This document shows positions 1 through 9,679 of a stretch of DNA of 64,000 bases, one piece after another. This DNA is from Dechloromonas denitrificans (lineage in GTDB: Bacteria > Pseudomonadota > Gammaproteobacteria > Burkholderiales > Rhodocyclaceae). Positions within the stretch are counted from its first letter, which is position 1; every line of letters starts with the position of its first letter. Made by a program: the position numbers and the translations under genes. The notes below the pieces were generated by a model that ran no database searches, was not told the origin of the DNA, and worked only from the letters and a program-made list of their open reading frames with translations. The stretch is taken from assembly GCF_001551835.1 (NCBI RefSeq), contig NZ_LODL01000010.1, forward strand, positions 348,942 to 412,941, in the 5' to 3' direction.

Positions 1-1809
1 GGCGCCGCGCTCGGCTTGTGTTTGCAGCAGGCGACGGGCGGCGTCGACGAAACTGGCCGGCCAGACCGGCGCCTGGCCGGCGGCGATGGCCGCAGTGGCG
101 TCGAGAATCAACGTCGAAGCCAGGCGCTGGCCGGCTTCCCAGGCATTGAACGGGTCGCTTTCGTGGGCCAGCAGCAGGGTCAGTTGTTGCGGCGTGTAGG
201 CGTAGTCGAGGACGACCGGCGCCGAGAAGTCGCGCAGCAGCGAGGGCACCGGTTCGGCGGCAATGCCGTCGAAATGGAACTGCTGGCTGTTTTCGGTGAG
301 CAGCAGCGTCCGGTCGCTACCCGCAATAATTTGGCCGCCAGCGTCAAACAGCGCGATACGGATCGGGATCAGGTAGGGATGATTGTCGCTGGCGCGCGGG
401 TTGCTCTGCTTGATGTGCAGCGTATAGCGCCCGGTTTTTGCCTCGAAAACGCTGTCCACCGCCAGATGCGGCGTGCCCGGCTGGTTGTACCAGCGCATGA
501 ACTGCGTGAAGTCGAAACCGCTGGCGGCAGCCATGGCAGCGACGAAATCCTCGCAGGTGACGGCCTGGCCGTCATGGCGGCGGAAGTATTCGTCCATGCC
601 GGCGCGGAAACCGTCGCGGCCGATCAGGGTCTGGATCATGCGGATGACTTCGGCGCCTTTTTCATAGACGGTCGAGGTGTAGAAATTGTTGATCTCGACA
701 AAGCTGGCCGGCCGGATCGGATGCGCCATCGGGCCGGCGTCTTCCGGGAACTGGGCGGCGCGCAGGCCGCGCACTTCGCGGATGCGGGCGGTCTGCCGGT
801 TGTGCAGGTCGGCACCGAATTCCTGGTCGCGGAAGACGGTCAGGCCTTCCTTGAGCGACAGCTGGAACCAGTCGCGGCAGGTGACGCGGTTGCCGGTCCA
901 GTTGTGGAAATACTCGTGGGCGACGACGCGGTCGATATTTTCGAAATCGACGTCGGTCGCCACGTCGGCGCGGGCCAGCACGTACTTGGTGTTGAAGATG
1001 TTGAGGCCCTTGTTCTCCATGGCGCCCATGTTGAAATCGCCGACGGCGACGATCATGTAATGGTCGAGGTCGCATTCGAGGCCGAAACGTTCTTCGTCCC
1101 ATTTCATCGACTTTTGCAGCGCGGCCATCGCGTGCGGGCACTGGTCGAGCTTGCCCGGTTCGACGTAGATGGCGAGCTGCACGCTGCGCCCGGAGGCGGT
1201 CTGGAAGGTGTCGAACAGGCCATCGAGCTTGCCGGCGACGAGGGCGAACAGGTAGGCCGGCTTCCTGAACGGATCATTCCAGGTTGCCCAGTGACGGCCG
1301 TCGGCTTCTTCGCCGCTGGCCACCGGGTTGCCGTTGGCGAGCAGCACCGGGTAGGTCGCTTTATCGGCGTGCAGCGTCACCGTGTAGGTGGACATGACGT
1401 CGGGGCGGTCGAGGAACCAGGTGATGCGGCGGAAGCCCTGCGCCTCGCACTGCGTGAAGTAGCCGTCCTTGGAGCGGTAGAGGCCGGAGAGACGGGTGTT
1501 GCGGTCGGGGTCGATGCGGACCACGGTGTGCAGCGTGAAGGCATCGGGCAGGTCGGCGATGGTCAGCGTCGTCGGTGTCGTCGAAAACGGCACTTTTTCA
1601 CCGTCGACCGCAACGCTCAGCGTTTCCAGCTCTTCGCCATCAAGGACCAGCGGCTGGGCGGCAACGGCGGGGTTGCGGCGCATGGCCAGCGTCGCGCTGA
1701 CCGTGGTGGCGCCAGTGGCGATGACGAAATCGAGATCAACCGTGTCGACCAGATAGGCGGGCGCGGTGTAGTCCTTGAGATAAATGGTCGGCGGGGTATC
1801 GGTTTTCAT
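1..1809 (-). CDS. pepN: Aminopeptidase N (M1 family), C-terminus outside the window
   Basis: Cytoplasmic zinc aminopeptidase that removes N-terminal residues from peptides. The minus strand is open from ATG at 1809 to the window edge, giving about 603 codons of a family that is usually near 880 residues, so the C-terminal third is missing. The substrate motif GAMEN lies upstream of the zinc motif HEYFH (residues about 298-302), which is followed by NWTGNRVTCRDWFQLSLKEG. All of these are typical of bacterial PepN. It is the last visible gene of a minus-strand group, 96 bp after the glutathione peroxidase. The opposite strand is open over the same stretch, but that is a high-GC shadow. Confidence 0.95.
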   Translation of the reverse strand, partial: MKTDTPPTIYLKDYTAPAYLVDTVDLDFVIATGATTVSATLAMRRNPAVAAQPLVLDGEELETLSVAVDGEKVPFSTTPTTLTIADLPDAFTLHTVVRIDPDRNTRLSGLYRSKDGYFTQCEAQGFRRITWFLDRPDVMSTYTVTLHADKATYPVLLANGNPVASGEEADGRHWATWNDPFRKPAYLFALVAGKLDGLFDTFQTASGRSVQLAIYVEPGKLDQCPHAMAALQKSMKWDEERFGLECDLDHYMIVAVGDFNMGAMENKGLNIFNTKYVLARADVATDVDFENIDRVVAHEYFHNWTGNRVTCRDWFQLSLKEGLTVFRDQEFGADLHNRQTARIREVRGLRAAQFPEDAGPMAHPIRPASFVEINNFYTSTVYEKGAEVIRMIQTLIGRDGFRAGMDEYFRRHDGQAVTCEDFVAAMAAASGFDFTQFMRWYNQPGTPHLAVDSVFEAKTGRYTLHIKQSNPRASDNHPYLIPIRIALFDAGGQIIAGSDRTLLLTENSQQFHFDGIAAEPVPSLLRDFSAPVVLDYAYTPQQLTLLLAHESDPFNAWEAGQRLASTLILDATAAIAAGQAPVWPASFVDAARRLLQTQAERGA

Positions 1810-1905
1810 TATTTGACGAACGGTTGGGGAATACGCCCGATGATACGTCAAACCGCGCACCGGGGCGGCCATTGAGCCACCCCGGCTGGGGCTGCACTGC
1901 CGCGT

Positions 1906-2454
1906 TCAGGCGCGGGCGATTTCGCTTTCGATGGCGCCGACCAGTTCCGCAGCGTCGGGCACGATGTCCGGGGCGAAGCGCCGGACGACCCGGCCGCTGC
2001 GGTCGACCAGGAATTTCTCGAAATTCCAGACCACCTCGGGCGCCGCCGTCGGTTCGATCTTGTAGCCGCGCAGCATCGTTTCGACGGCGGCGCGGCCTTC
2101 GGTCTCGGGCTGGGCCGCGGTCAGATGCACGTAGAGCGGGTGCTTGTCCGGGCCGGTGGCGACCAGCTTGCTGTACATCGGGAACTGGACGCCGAAATTG
2201 GCCGTGCAGAAGGCCGCGATCTCGCTGTCGCTGCCCGGTTCCTGGCCGGCGAAATCGTTGGTCGGAAAGCCGAGTACGGCGAATTTCCGCTCGCCGTAAG
2301 TCTCGTGCAGCTTTTCCAGGCCGGCATATTGCGGCGTCAGGCCGCATTTCGAGGCGACGTTGACGATCAGCAGCACTTCGCCGGCGTGCTCGCGCAGGCT
2401 GGCGGCGCTGCCGTCGATTTTGTTCAGGGGGATGTCGTAGAGCGCTGCAGTCAT
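1906..2454 (-). CDS. Glutathione peroxidase family protein
   Basis: Thiol peroxidase of the GPx family (BtuE-like), 182 residues, the usual bacterial length. The peroxidatic cysteine is C37 in NVASKCGLT. The FPTNDFAGQEPGS segment supplies the conserved Gln, and WNFEKFLVD supplies the Trp and Asn of the catalytic tetrad. No signal peptide, so it is cytoplasmic. Bacterial members often use thioredoxin instead of glutathione, and the reductant cannot be read from sequence. It follows the methyltransferase by 50 bp and precedes pepN, all on the minus strand. Confidence 0.93.
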   Translation of the reverse strand: MTAALYDIPLNKIDGSAASLREHAGEVLLIVNVASKCGLTPQYAGLEKLHETYGERKFAVLGFPTNDFAGQEPGSDSEIAAFCTANFGVQFPMYSKLVATGPDKHPLYVHLTAAQPETEGRAAVETMLRGYKIEPTAAPEVVWNFEKFLVDRSGRVVRRFAPDIVPDAAELVGAIESEIARA

Positions 2455-2504
2455 GTTGATTTCCTTGTTGGGTTGGGCGTTCGCCGCGACCGGTTAGCGC
2501 CGGC

Positions 2505-3128
2505 TCAGCGCCGTTGCCAGACCTGCCAGCGTTCGCGGCCGGAAAATACCGGAATTGAATCGTCGACCGCGGCATCCTCGATGCGTTCGAAATTTGCGGC
2601 GAGCAAGGCGTCGAGTTCGCCCGGCAGGATGCCGAACGGCGGCCCTTTTGGCTGTTCGCAGAGGAAGAAGAAACCGGCCAGCCGGCCGCCCGGCGGCAGT
2701 AGTTCGGCGACGCGGCGGCCCCAGTCGGCCCACAGTTTGCGCGGTAGGGCGCAGAGGAAGGCGCGTTCGTAGATCAGTTGATAGGGGGCTGCCGGCGTGA
2801 ACGTGAAAAAGTCTGCGCAGACCAGGTCGACCGCGACATCGGCGAGCACGGCGCGCGCCCGGTCGACGGCGACCGGCGAAAAGTCGAGCGCCGTCACCGG
2901 CCAGGCGCGTTCGGCCAGATGCACTGCCTCCCAGGCGCTGCCGCAACCGGGAATCAGCGTATTGACTGGGGCCGGCTGGCGGGCGATGAAGTCGGCCAGG
3001 GCGGTCGGCACCTTGCCGGCGTCCCACGGCGTGGTGCCTTCGCCGAAGCGTTTGCTCCAGAAATCCGGGTGTTCGGGGCGCTGCTCCGGTGGTTTGATCT
3101 GGGTCGGGGAGGGCGTCTGTTCGCTCAT
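2505..3128 (-). CDS. SAM-dependent methyltransferase, TPMT-like
   Basis: 207-residue class I methyltransferase. The N-terminal segment [19 protein letters not shown] and the SAM-binding motif [18 protein letters not shown] (residues about 55-72), followed by [15 protein letters not shown], match the thiopurine S-methyltransferase-like family of proteobacteria. Substrate unknown; thiols or small inorganic acceptors are known in the family. The frame is open further upstream, but ATG 3128 (MSEQTPSP) is preferred because longer forms would run into hemC. It is divergent from hemC with only 42 bp between the two starts. Confidence 0.85.
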   Translation of the reverse strand: MSEQTPSPTQIKPPEQRPEHPDFWSKRFGEGTTPWDAGKVPTALADFIARQPAPVNTLIPGCGSAWEAVHLAERAWPVTALDFSPVAVDRARAVLADVAVDLVCADFFTFTPAAPYQLIYERAFLCALPRKLWADWGRRVAELLPPGGRLAGFFFLCEQPKGPPFGILPGELDALLAANFERIEDAAVDDSIPVFSGRERWQVWQRR

Positions 3129-3170
3129 GCTAAGATTGCCCTCTTCGAAACCCTTGCTGCGTGCCGCTTC

Positions 3171-4106
3171 ATGTCTGCTCCTTCCAAGATCATCATCGCT
3201 TCCCGCGAATCCCGCCTGGCCATGTGGCAGGCCGTGCATGTCCAGGGCCGTCTGGCCGACCAGAATCCGGGGGCTGAAGTCGTCATTCTAGGCATGACCA
3301 CCAAGGGCGACCAGATTCTCGACCGGCCGCTCGCCGAAATCGGCGGCAAAGGCCTGTTCATCAAGGAACTCGAAGTGGCGATGCAGGAAGGCCGCGCCCA
3401 CCTCGCCGTCCACTCGATGAAGGACGTGCCGATGGTGATGCCGGAAGGCTTCGTGCTGGCCGCCATCTCGGCCCGCGAAAACCCGCGCGATGCCTTCGTC
3501 TCGAACAAGTACAACGGCCTCGATGACCTGCCGGCCGGCGCCGTCGTTGGCACTTCCAGCCTGCGCCGCGAATCCATCCTGCGCGCCAAGTACCCGCAAC
3601 TGGTCATCAAGAGCCTGCGCGGCAACCTCGATACTCGCCTGAAGAAACTCGACGCCGGCGAATACGACGCGATCATCCTGGCCGCCGCCGGCCTGATCCG
3701 CCTCGGCCTGGAAAATCGCATCAAATCGGTGTTGGCCGCCGAACAGTCGCTGCCGGCCCCCGGCCAGGGCGCGCTCGGCATCGAACTGGTCGATGGCGAT
3801 GCGACGATGGCCGCCGTCGTCGCCCCCTTGAACGACCCGGAAACCGCCCACTGCGTCAAGGCCGAACGCGCCTTCTCGCGCGCCCTCGGCGGCAGCTGCC
3901 AGGTGCCGCTCGGCGGCTACGCCATCATCGACAACGGCCAGCTCTGGCTGCGCGGTTTCGTCGCCACCGTCGACGGCAGCGAAATGGTCAGTGCTGAACT
4001 GCGCGGCAATCCGGCCGATGACGAAAAGCTCGGCCTGCAACTGGCGGCCGAACTGCGCGCCAAGGGCGCCGACGCCATTCTGGAAAAGCTCGCCCACTGC
4101 AAATGA
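3171..4106 (+). CDS. hemC: Hydroxymethylbilane synthase (porphobilinogen deaminase)
   Basis: Condenses four porphobilinogens into hydroxymethylbilane, the third step of tetrapyrrole synthesis. 311 residues, standard length. The start is ATG 3171 ([20 protein letters not shown]). The frame is open upstream, but that part overlaps the divergent methyltransferase and is not protein-like. The dipyrromethane cofactor cysteine is C243 in [14 protein letters not shown]. The active-site segments HSMKDVP and GTSSLRR are present. First gene of hemCDXY; its stop overlaps the hemD start by 4 bp. Confidence 0.97.
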   Translation: MSAPSKIIIASRESRLAMWQAVHVQGRLADQNPGAEVVILGMTTKGDQILDRPLAEIGGKGLFIKELEVAMQEGRAHLAVHSMKDVPMVMPEGFVLAAISARENPRDAFVSNKYNGLDDLPAGAVVGTSSLRRESILRAKYPQLVIKSLRGNLDTRLKKLDAGEYDAIILAAAGLIRLGLENRIKSVLAAEQSLPAPGQGALGIELVDGDATMAAVVAPLNDPETAHCVKAERAFSRALGGSCQVPLGGYAIIDNGQLWLRGFVATVDGSEMVSAELRGNPADDEKLGLQLAAELRAKGADAILEKLAHCK

Positions 4107-4885
4107 GCCAGCCCGGCCCGCTCGCCGGCAAAACCATCGTGGTCACCCGGCCGCGGGCGCAGGCCGCGCCCCTGGCCGCGGCCATTGCCGAGGCCGGCGG
4201 CATGCCGCTGCTCTTCCCCTTGCTCGAAATTTCACCGGCCGGCGACCCGCAGCCGCTGGCCGCCGCCATCGCACAGCTCGCCGCGTACCGTCTGGCCGTC
4301 TTCATCAGCCCGAATGCCGTCGACTACGCGGTGCCGGCCATGCTGGCCCGCGGTCCGTGGCCGGCCGGACTGATTCCGGCTGCCGTCGGCCAGGGCACGG
4401 TGAAGGCCCTTGCCGGGCTGGGTATTGACGGCTGCATCGCGCCGAGCACGCGTTTCGATTCCGAAGCCCTGCTCGAATTGCCGGAACTGGCCGCAGCGCA
4501 GATCGCCGGTCGGCGAGTCGCCATCTTTCGCGGCGACGGCGGCCGCGAATTGCTGGCCGATACCTTGCGCCAGCGTGGGGCGACCGTCGATTGCATCACC
4601 TGCTACCGCCGTTCCGGCCCGGCTGACGGCATCGCGCCGCTGCTCGCCGCCTGGCGCGCCGGGCGGCTCGATGCGCTGACCGTGTCGAGCAGCGAAGGCC
4701 TGCGCTATCTGGTCGATCTGCTCGACGCCGAAGGCCGTGCCTTCCTGCAAAAAACCCCGCTTTTCGTGCCGCATGCCCGCATTGCCGAAAATGCCCGGGC
4801 CCTCGGCTTGAGCAAGATTATCCTGACCGAAGCCGCCGACGCCGGCCTGCTTGCCGGCTTAGGTGCTTATAATTGGGCGGCATGA
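4103..4885 (+). CDS. hemD: Uroporphyrinogen-III synthase
   Basis: Cyclises hydroxymethylbilane to uroporphyrinogen III with inversion of ring D. 260 residues, usual length for this poorly conserved family. The start [12 protein letters not shown] is the typical beginning, and the two-lobed fold is suggested by the later segment [16 protein letters not shown]. The start overlaps the hemC stop (ATGA) and the 3' end overlaps hemX by 4 bp, so translation is probably coupled. Family identity rests on the N-terminal motif, the length and the invariable position after hemC. Confidence 0.95.
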   Translation: MSQPGPLAGKTIVVTRPRAQAAPLAAAIAEAGGMPLLFPLLEISPAGDPQPLAAAIAQLAAYRLAVFISPNAVDYAVPAMLARGPWPAGLIPAAVGQGTVKALAGLGIDGCIAPSTRFDSEALLELPELAAAQIAGRRVAIFRGDGGRELLADTLRQRGATVDCITCYRRSGPADGIAPLLAAWRAGRLDALTVSSSEGLRYLVDLLDAEGRAFLQKTPLFVPHARIAENARALGLSKIILTEAADAGLLAGLGAYNWAA

Positions 4886-5934
4886 TGCCTGATAACGAAC
4901 AAACCCCCGCTCCGAATATGAACTTGCCCGCCGCGCTCCCCGCGTCCCCTCGCTCCTACCGGCAAAACCTGACCCTGCTGATCGCCGTCGTCGCCCTCGG
5001 CCTGGCCGGCTGGCAGTGGCTGGAAACCCGCCAGAAACTGGCCGACACGCAGCAGGAAGTGACGCGCCGGCTGGCCGAAGCCGAGGCCGGCAACCAGGAA
5101 GAGCGCGGCGCCCAGAAGCAGTTGCGCGAGCAGATCGAAGACCTGCAATCCCGCCAGGGCGCCTTCGAAGGCAAGCTCAACGAATTCCAGGGCCAGAGCG
5201 TCGCCCTGCAAAGTCTTTACCAGGACATCGCGCGCAGTCGCGAAGAGGCGCTGCTGCTCGAAGTCGAACAAGCCATCACATTGGCCGGGCAGCAACTGCA
5301 ACTGGCCGGCAACGTGCCGGTTGCGCTGCTCGCCCTGCAAACCGCCGATGCCCGTCTGGCCCGCCTCGACCGATCCGCTTACCTGCCCTTGCGCAAGGCG
5401 CTGGCCAAGGATATCGAGCGCCTGAATGCGCTGCCTTTCGTCGATCAGGCCGGGATCAGCCTGCGTCTCGAACAGGTCGTGCTGGCCGCTGAGCGCTTGC
5501 CGCTGGCTAGCTACGGTCGCCCCTCGGAAAAGGCCGAAAATGCCCCAGCGCCGGCCGCCGAGCCGTGGTGGCAGGGCGCCGGCCGGCAGCTCTGGCAGGA
5601 GATCAAGGGCCTCGTTCGCATCCAGCGTTTCGATGGTACCGATCCCGCCTTGCTCGCCCCCGGCCAGGAATTTTTCCTGCGCGAAAACCTCAAGCTGCGC
5701 CTGCTTAATGCCCGGCTCGCCCTGTTCTCGCGCGATCAGACGACTTTTCGCAACGAGCTCAAGCAGGCCCAGAGCTGGCTCGGCCGCCATTTCGTTGTCG
5801 ACGACAAGGCGGTGCAGGCCGCCCAGGCCACCCTCGGGCAGATGGCTGGCGTCGCGCTGAACAGCGATCTGCCCAACCTCAGCGAAACCCAGGGCGCTTT
5901 GCGCACCCTGCGTGGCGGTAAGGAAAAGCGGTGA
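4882..5934 (+). CDS. hemX: HemX-family inner-membrane protein
   Basis: 350-residue protein with one N-terminal membrane helix (LTLLIAVVALGLAGWQWL, residues about 32-49), then a long periplasmic part that begins as a coiled coil rich in Gln, Glu and Arg. This matches the HemX family. Family members are annotated as uroporphyrinogen-III C-methyltransferases, but they lack a recognisable SAM fold and the enzymatic role is doubtful; a role in organising heme synthesis is more likely. Start chosen at ATG 4882 (or 4885), which overlaps the hemD stop. A TATAAT at 4868-4873 lies just upstream. Confidence 0.88.
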   Translation: MMPDNEQTPAPNMNLPAALPASPRSYRQNLTLLIAVVALGLAGWQWLETRQKLADTQQEVTRRLAEAEAGNQEERGAQKQLREQIEDLQSRQGAFEGKLNEFQGQSVALQSLYQDIARSREEALLLEVEQAITLAGQQLQLAGNVPVALLALQTADARLARLDRSAYLPLRKALAKDIERLNALPFVDQAGISLRLEQVVLAAERLPLASYGRPSEKAENAPAPAAEPWWQGAGRQLWQEIKGLVRIQRFDGTDPALLAPGQEFFLRENLKLRLLNARLALFSRDQTTFRNELKQAQSWLGRHFVVDDKAVQAAQATLGQMAGVALNSDLPNLSETQGALRTLRGGKEKR

Positions 5935-7115
5935 AGGGCCTGTTCTGGTTGGTTGCGCTGTTTGCGCTGGCCGTAGCGGTGGCGCTCGGCGCCAAGCTCA
6001 ATGACGGCTACGTCTTGCTGGTCTTGCCGCCGTGGCGGGCCGAGATCTCGCTGAATCTGCTGATCCTGGCACTGCTCGCCTCGTTTGCTGCCTTCTACGC
6101 CCTGCTGCGCGGCCTGGCGCTGACTTTGGGGTTGCCTAAGCGGGTCAGCGAATACCGCGCCCAGCGGCAACGCGAAAAGGCCGGCCTGGTTTTCCAGGAT
6201 GCGGTTCGCCTGTTGTTCGAAGGCCGCTTTGGCCAGGCCCTGAAAAAAGCCAGCGAGGCGCATGCTGCCGGTACGGCGCCGGGCTTGTCGGCCCTGATCG
6301 CGGCGCGGGCGGCGCAGCGCATGCGCGAATCGGAAAAGCAGCAGGGCTGGATGGAGCGCGCCACGCTGGACGATCCGCGCACCGAAGCGGCGACGCTGAT
6401 GCTGGAAGCCGAGATGATGAACGAGGCGCGCCGTTTCGACGAGGCGCTGCTCGCGCTCGAGCGCCTGCAGGCCAAACAGGGACGCCATATCGCGGCCTTG
6501 CGTCTGGAGTTGCGGGCGCGGCAGGGGGCGGGCGACTGGGATGGCGTGCTCAAGCTGGCCCGCCAGCTCGACAAGCGTGCTGCGCTGCCTGCCGAAGTGG
6601 TCCGCGAAGTCCGGACCCAGGCGCATCTGGGCAATATCGCCAAACGGGGCGCCGATCAGGGCTTGCTGACCGCCTACCTGCGCGCCCTGCCGGCCGAGGA
6701 ACGTAGTCAGCGCGTCGTGCTCGCCGCCGCCCGGGCCCTGGTCGCGCTGGGCGCCGAAAGCGAAGCGCAGAAACTGATCGAGGCGGTACTCGATACTGCC
6801 AGCAACGACGAATGGCAGCCTGAGCTGGTGGCGATCTACGGTCGCCTGACCGGCGGCGAGCAAACGGCGCGTATCGCCAAGGCCGAAGGCTGGCTCCGCA
6901 AGCATCCCGAAGATGCCCGACTGCTCAAGGCGCTGGGCCGGATGTGCCTGCGCCAGCGGCTGTGGGGCAAGGCGCAAAGCTATCTGGAAGCCTCGCTGGC
7001 GGTGCGCGATACGCCGGAAGGGCATCTCGAACTGGCTCGCCTGTTCGATCAGCTGGAACGGCCGGAAGAAGCCAACAAACACTACCGGGCCAGCGCCAAA
7101 CTCGAAGCGCGCTAG
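5931..7115 (+). CDS. hemY: HemY-family membrane protein with TPR repeats
   Basis: 394 residues. Two N-terminal membrane helices (about 1-20 and 40-65) are followed by a soluble alpha-helical region with tetratricopeptide-like repeats, such as the EAQKLIEAVLDTA region and the RLWGKAQSYLEASLAV block near the C-terminus. This is the proteobacterial HemY associated with heme biosynthesis, unrelated to the protoporphyrinogen oxidase also called HemY in Bacillus. It starts with GTG overlapping the hemX stop (GTGA). Exact biochemical role not established; the hemCDXY operon context is strong. Confidence 0.9.
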   Translation: MKGLFWLVALFALAVAVALGAKLNDGYVLLVLPPWRAEISLNLLILALLASFAAFYALLRGLALTLGLPKRVSEYRAQRQREKAGLVFQDAVRLLFEGRFGQALKKASEAHAAGTAPGLSALIAARAAQRMRESEKQQGWMERATLDDPRTEAATLMLEAEMMNEARRFDEALLALERLQAKQGRHIAALRLELRARQGAGDWDGVLKLARQLDKRAALPAEVVREVRTQAHLGNIAKRGADQGLLTAYLRALPAEERSQRVVLAAARALVALGAESEAQKLIEAVLDTASNDEWQPELVAIYGRLTGGEQTARIAKAEGWLRKHPEDARLLKALGRMCLRQRLWGKAQSYLEASLAVRDTPEGHLELARLFDQLERPEEANKHYRASAKLEAR

Positions 7116-7142
7116 GTTCCATAAAAAGGGAGCGGAGGGGAA

Positions 7143-7382
7143 ATGCTGAATATCGACATGCGCAAGATCTACAATTTTTATCCGGTCGAGCCGGCGCCCG
7201 AGCCGGGCAGCCTGCCGACCGGCGGCGATCTTTATTACGAGTGCCTCGATTGCACTGCTGTCGTCAATTCGGTGCCCCACATCAAGGCAGCCTGCGTCTG
7301 CGGCAATCTGGCCGGTGGCGGCGGCAAGCTGGCGGTAAAAGACCCGGCACGGGTCCGGGTCGTCAGGGGCAAGCTGAAGTAA
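7143..7382 (+). CDS. Small Cys-rich hypothetical protein
   Basis: 79 residues, not recognised as a named family. It carries two cysteine pairs, C34-x2-C37 (YECLDCTAV) and C51-x-C53 (ACVCGNL), which could bind zinc or be redox-active. No signal peptide or membrane helix. It begins 27 bp after hemY, preceded by a clear ribosome binding site (GGAGGGGAA), so it is very likely co-transcribed with the heme operon. It ends 18 bp before the convergent hemF stop. Confidence 0.75.
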   Translation: MLNIDMRKIYNFYPVEPAPEPGSLPTGGDLYYECLDCTAVVNSVPHIKAACVCGNLAGGGGKLAVKDPARVRVVRGKLK

Positions 7383-7400
7383 GGGGCGACGCCCCCGGGC

Positions 7401-8297
7401 TTAGGCCCAGTCCTGCGGCTTGAGGAAAACTTCGTAGAGTTCGGCTTCCGGCGTGCCGGCGGCCGGCTGCCAGTCGTAGCGCCATTTGACGATCGGGGGC
7501 AGCGACATCAGGATCGACTCGGTGCGCCCGCCCGACTGCAGGCCGAACAGCGTGCCGCGGTCCCAGACCAGGTTGAATTCGACATAGCGACCACGGCGAT
7601 AGGCCTGGAAGTCGCGTTCGCGCTCGCCGTAGGGTATTTCACGACGCTTGGCCAGCACCGGCAGGTAGGCCTCGGTGAAGGCGTTGCCGACCGCCTGGGT
7701 CAGGTCGAAGCAGCGCTCGAAGCCGCCTTCGTTGAGATCATCGAAAAAGACGCCGCCGACCCCACGCGGTTCGTTGCGATGCTTCAGGAAGAAGTAGTCG
7801 TCGCACCACTTCTTGTATTTCGGGTAAACGGCGTCGCCGAACGGGGCCAGGGCGTCCTTGCAGGTCTGGTGAAAATGCGCCACATCCTCGCGTCGACCGT
7901 AGTAAGGCGTCATGTCCATGCCGCCGCCGAACCACCAGACATCGTCCTCGCCCGGTTTGCTGGCAACGAAGCAGCGGACGTTCATGTGCGCCGTCGGACA
8001 GTAGGGATTGCGCGGATGCAGGACCAGCGAGACGCCCATCGCTTCCCAGGCGCGCCCGGCCAGTTGCGGGCGGACGGCGGTGGCCGAGGCGGGCAGCGAA
8101 GATCCGGTGACGTGCGAGAAATTGACGCCGCCACGCTCGAAGAAGCCGCCTTCCTCGATCAGCCGCGAAATGCCGCCGCCGCCTTCCGGGCGTTCCCAGG
8201 AATCAGTGCGGAAAGGCTGGCCGTCGAAGGCTTCGAGTTCAGCGACGATGCGGCTCTGCAAGCCGGTGAAGAAATCCTTGAGGCGGGTAGTGTCCAT
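7401..8297 (-). CDS. hemF: Oxygen-dependent coproporphyrinogen III oxidase
   Basis: Aerobic conversion of coproporphyrinogen III to protoporphyrinogen IX. 298 residues, usual length. Hallmark segments are [47 protein letters not shown] and [14 protein letters not shown]. The start is ATG 8297 ([10 protein letters not shown]) with a GGAGA ribosome binding site; the longer frame would begin inside the purD terminator hairpin. It lies after purD on the minus strand, and the strong terminator between them suggests its own promoter or partial read-through. The oxygen-independent counterpart hemN is at 59730-61133. Confidence 0.97.
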   Translation of the reverse strand: MDTTRLKDFFTGLQSRIVAELEAFDGQPFRTDSWERPEGGGGISRLIEEGGFFERGGVNFSHVTGSSLPASATAVRPQLAGRAWEAMGVSLVLHPRNPYCPTAHMNVRCFVASKPGEDDVWWFGGGMDMTPYYGRREDVAHFHQTCKDALAPFGDAVYPKYKKWCDDYFFLKHRNEPRGVGGVFFDDLNEGGFERCFDLTQAVGNAFTEAYLPVLAKRREIPYGERERDFQAYRRGRYVEFNLVWDRGTLFGLQSGGRTESILMSLPPIVKWRYDWQPAAGTPEAELYEVFLKPQDWA

Positions 8298-8317
8298 TGA
8301 GTCTCCGGAAATGAAAA

Positions 8318-8350
8318 ACGGGCGGCTCATCTACCAAATGAGCCGCCCGT
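8318..8350 (-). terminator. Rho-independent terminator after purD
   Basis: Perfect 13-bp inverted repeat (8318-8330 with 8338-8350, 7-nt loop). On the minus strand it is followed directly by TTTTT. It lies between the purD stop and the hemF start. Confidence 0.88.
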
Positions 8351-8374
8351 CAGAGTCGGTTGCGCCGTAATGGT

Positions 8375-9652
8375 TCAGCGGCTGATCGCCCGGTGGCCGA
8401 TGTCCTTGCGGAACTGCATGCCGTCAAAATGAATCTGGACAGCCGATTCGTAAGCCAGTTTCTGGGCCAGCTTGATGTTTTCGCCGAGTGCCGTGACGCA
8501 CAGCACGCGGCCGCCGCTGGTGACGACCTTGCTGTCCTGGTTGGCGGTGCCGGCATGGAAGACATGAGCATCTTCACCGAAGCTGTTGCCGTTCGGCAGG
8601 CCGGTGATCTGGTCGCCCTTGCGCGGGGTGTCCGGGTAGTTGGCGGCGGCCAGCACGACGCCCAGCGCGATGCGGCGGTCCCATTCGGCTTCGACCTGGT
8701 CGAGCGTGCCGTTGATGCCGTGCTCCAGCAGATCGACGAAATCCGACTTCAAGCGCATCAGGATCGGCTGGGTTTCCGGGTCGCCCATCCGGCAGTTGAA
8801 TTCCAGCGTCTTGACGCTGCCATCCTTGCCGATCATCAGGCCGGCGTAGAGGAAGCCGCTGAACGGAATGCCGTCGGCCGCCATGCCGCGCACGGTGGGC
8901 AGGATGATTTCGCGCATCGCCTTGGCGTGCACTTCCGGCGTGACCACCGGGGCCGGCGAGTAGGCACCCATGCCGCCGGTGTTGGGGCCGGTGTCGCCGT
9001 CGCCGATCCGCTTGTGGTCCTGGCTGGAGGCCAGGGCGAGCACGTTCTTGCCGTCGACCATGACGATGAAGCTGGCTTCCTCGCCGTCGAGGAATTCCTC
9101 GATGACGACGCGGGCGCCGGCATCGCCCAGCTTGTTGCCGGACAGCATGTCGTCGATCGCGGCATGCGCTTCTTCCAGCGACATGGCGACGACAACGCCC
9201 TTGCCGGCAGCCAGGCCGTCGGCCTTGATGACGATGGGAGCGCCTTTCTGGTCGATGTAGGCGTGGGCTGCGGTCGACTCGGTAAACGTGGCAAATTCCG
9301 CGGTCGGGATGTTGTGGCGGGCCATGAAGCGCTTGGCGAAATCCTTGGAGGATTCGAGCTGGGCGGCTTCCTTGGTCGGGCCGAAGATCTTCAGGCCGCG
9401 GGCTCGGAAAACGTTGACCACGCCAGCCGCCAGTGGCGCTTCCGGGCCGACGACGGTGAGGTGGATCTTGTTCTGCTCGGCGAAATCAGCCAGCGCTTCC
9501 GGGTCGGTGATGTTGAGGTTTTCCAGCTCGTGTTCGCGCGCCGTACCGGCGTTGCCGGGGGCAACGTAAACCTTCTGCAGGCCGGGCGTCTTGGCCAGGC
9601 GCCAGGCCATGGCGTGCTCGCGGCCGCCGGAACCGATTACCAGTAGTTTCAT
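8375..9652 (-). CDS. purD: Phosphoribosylamine-glycine ligase (GAR synthetase)
   Basis: Second step of de novo purine synthesis: ATP-dependent joining of glycine to phosphoribosylamine. 425 residues, standard length. It starts MKLLVIGSGGREHAMAWRL, the canonical N-terminus. ATP-grasp segments include PIVIKADGLAAGKGVVVA, GPNTGGMGAYSPAP and LEFNCRMGDPETQ. It follows purH by 27 bp in the dusB-fis-purH-purD group and ends before a strong terminator. Confidence 0.98.
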   Translation of the reverse strand: MKLLVIGSGGREHAMAWRLAKTPGLQKVYVAPGNAGTAREHELENLNITDPEALADFAEQNKIHLTVVGPEAPLAAGVVNVFRARGLKIFGPTKEAAQLESSKDFAKRFMARHNIPTAEFATFTESTAAHAYIDQKGAPIVIKADGLAAGKGVVVAMSLEEAHAAIDDMLSGNKLGDAGARVVIEEFLDGEEASFIVMVDGKNVLALASSQDHKRIGDGDTGPNTGGMGAYSPAPVVTPEVHAKAMREIILPTVRGMAADGIPFSGFLYAGLMIGKDGSVKTLEFNCRMGDPETQPILMRLKSDFVDLLEHGINGTLDQVEAEWDRRIALGVVLAAANYPDTPRKGDQITGLPNGNSFGEDAHVFHAGTANQDSKVVTSGGRVLCVTALGENIKLAQKLAYESAVQIHFDGMQFRKDIGHRAISR

Positions 9653-9679
9653 GGCTGATCTCTTCGAGTGTGCTTGTTA

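Noticed and set aside
16..1875. 619-codon open frame on the plus strand
   Set aside because: It is antisense to pepN, whose zinc and GAMEN motifs are clear; the frame is a high-GC shadow with no recognisable protein features.
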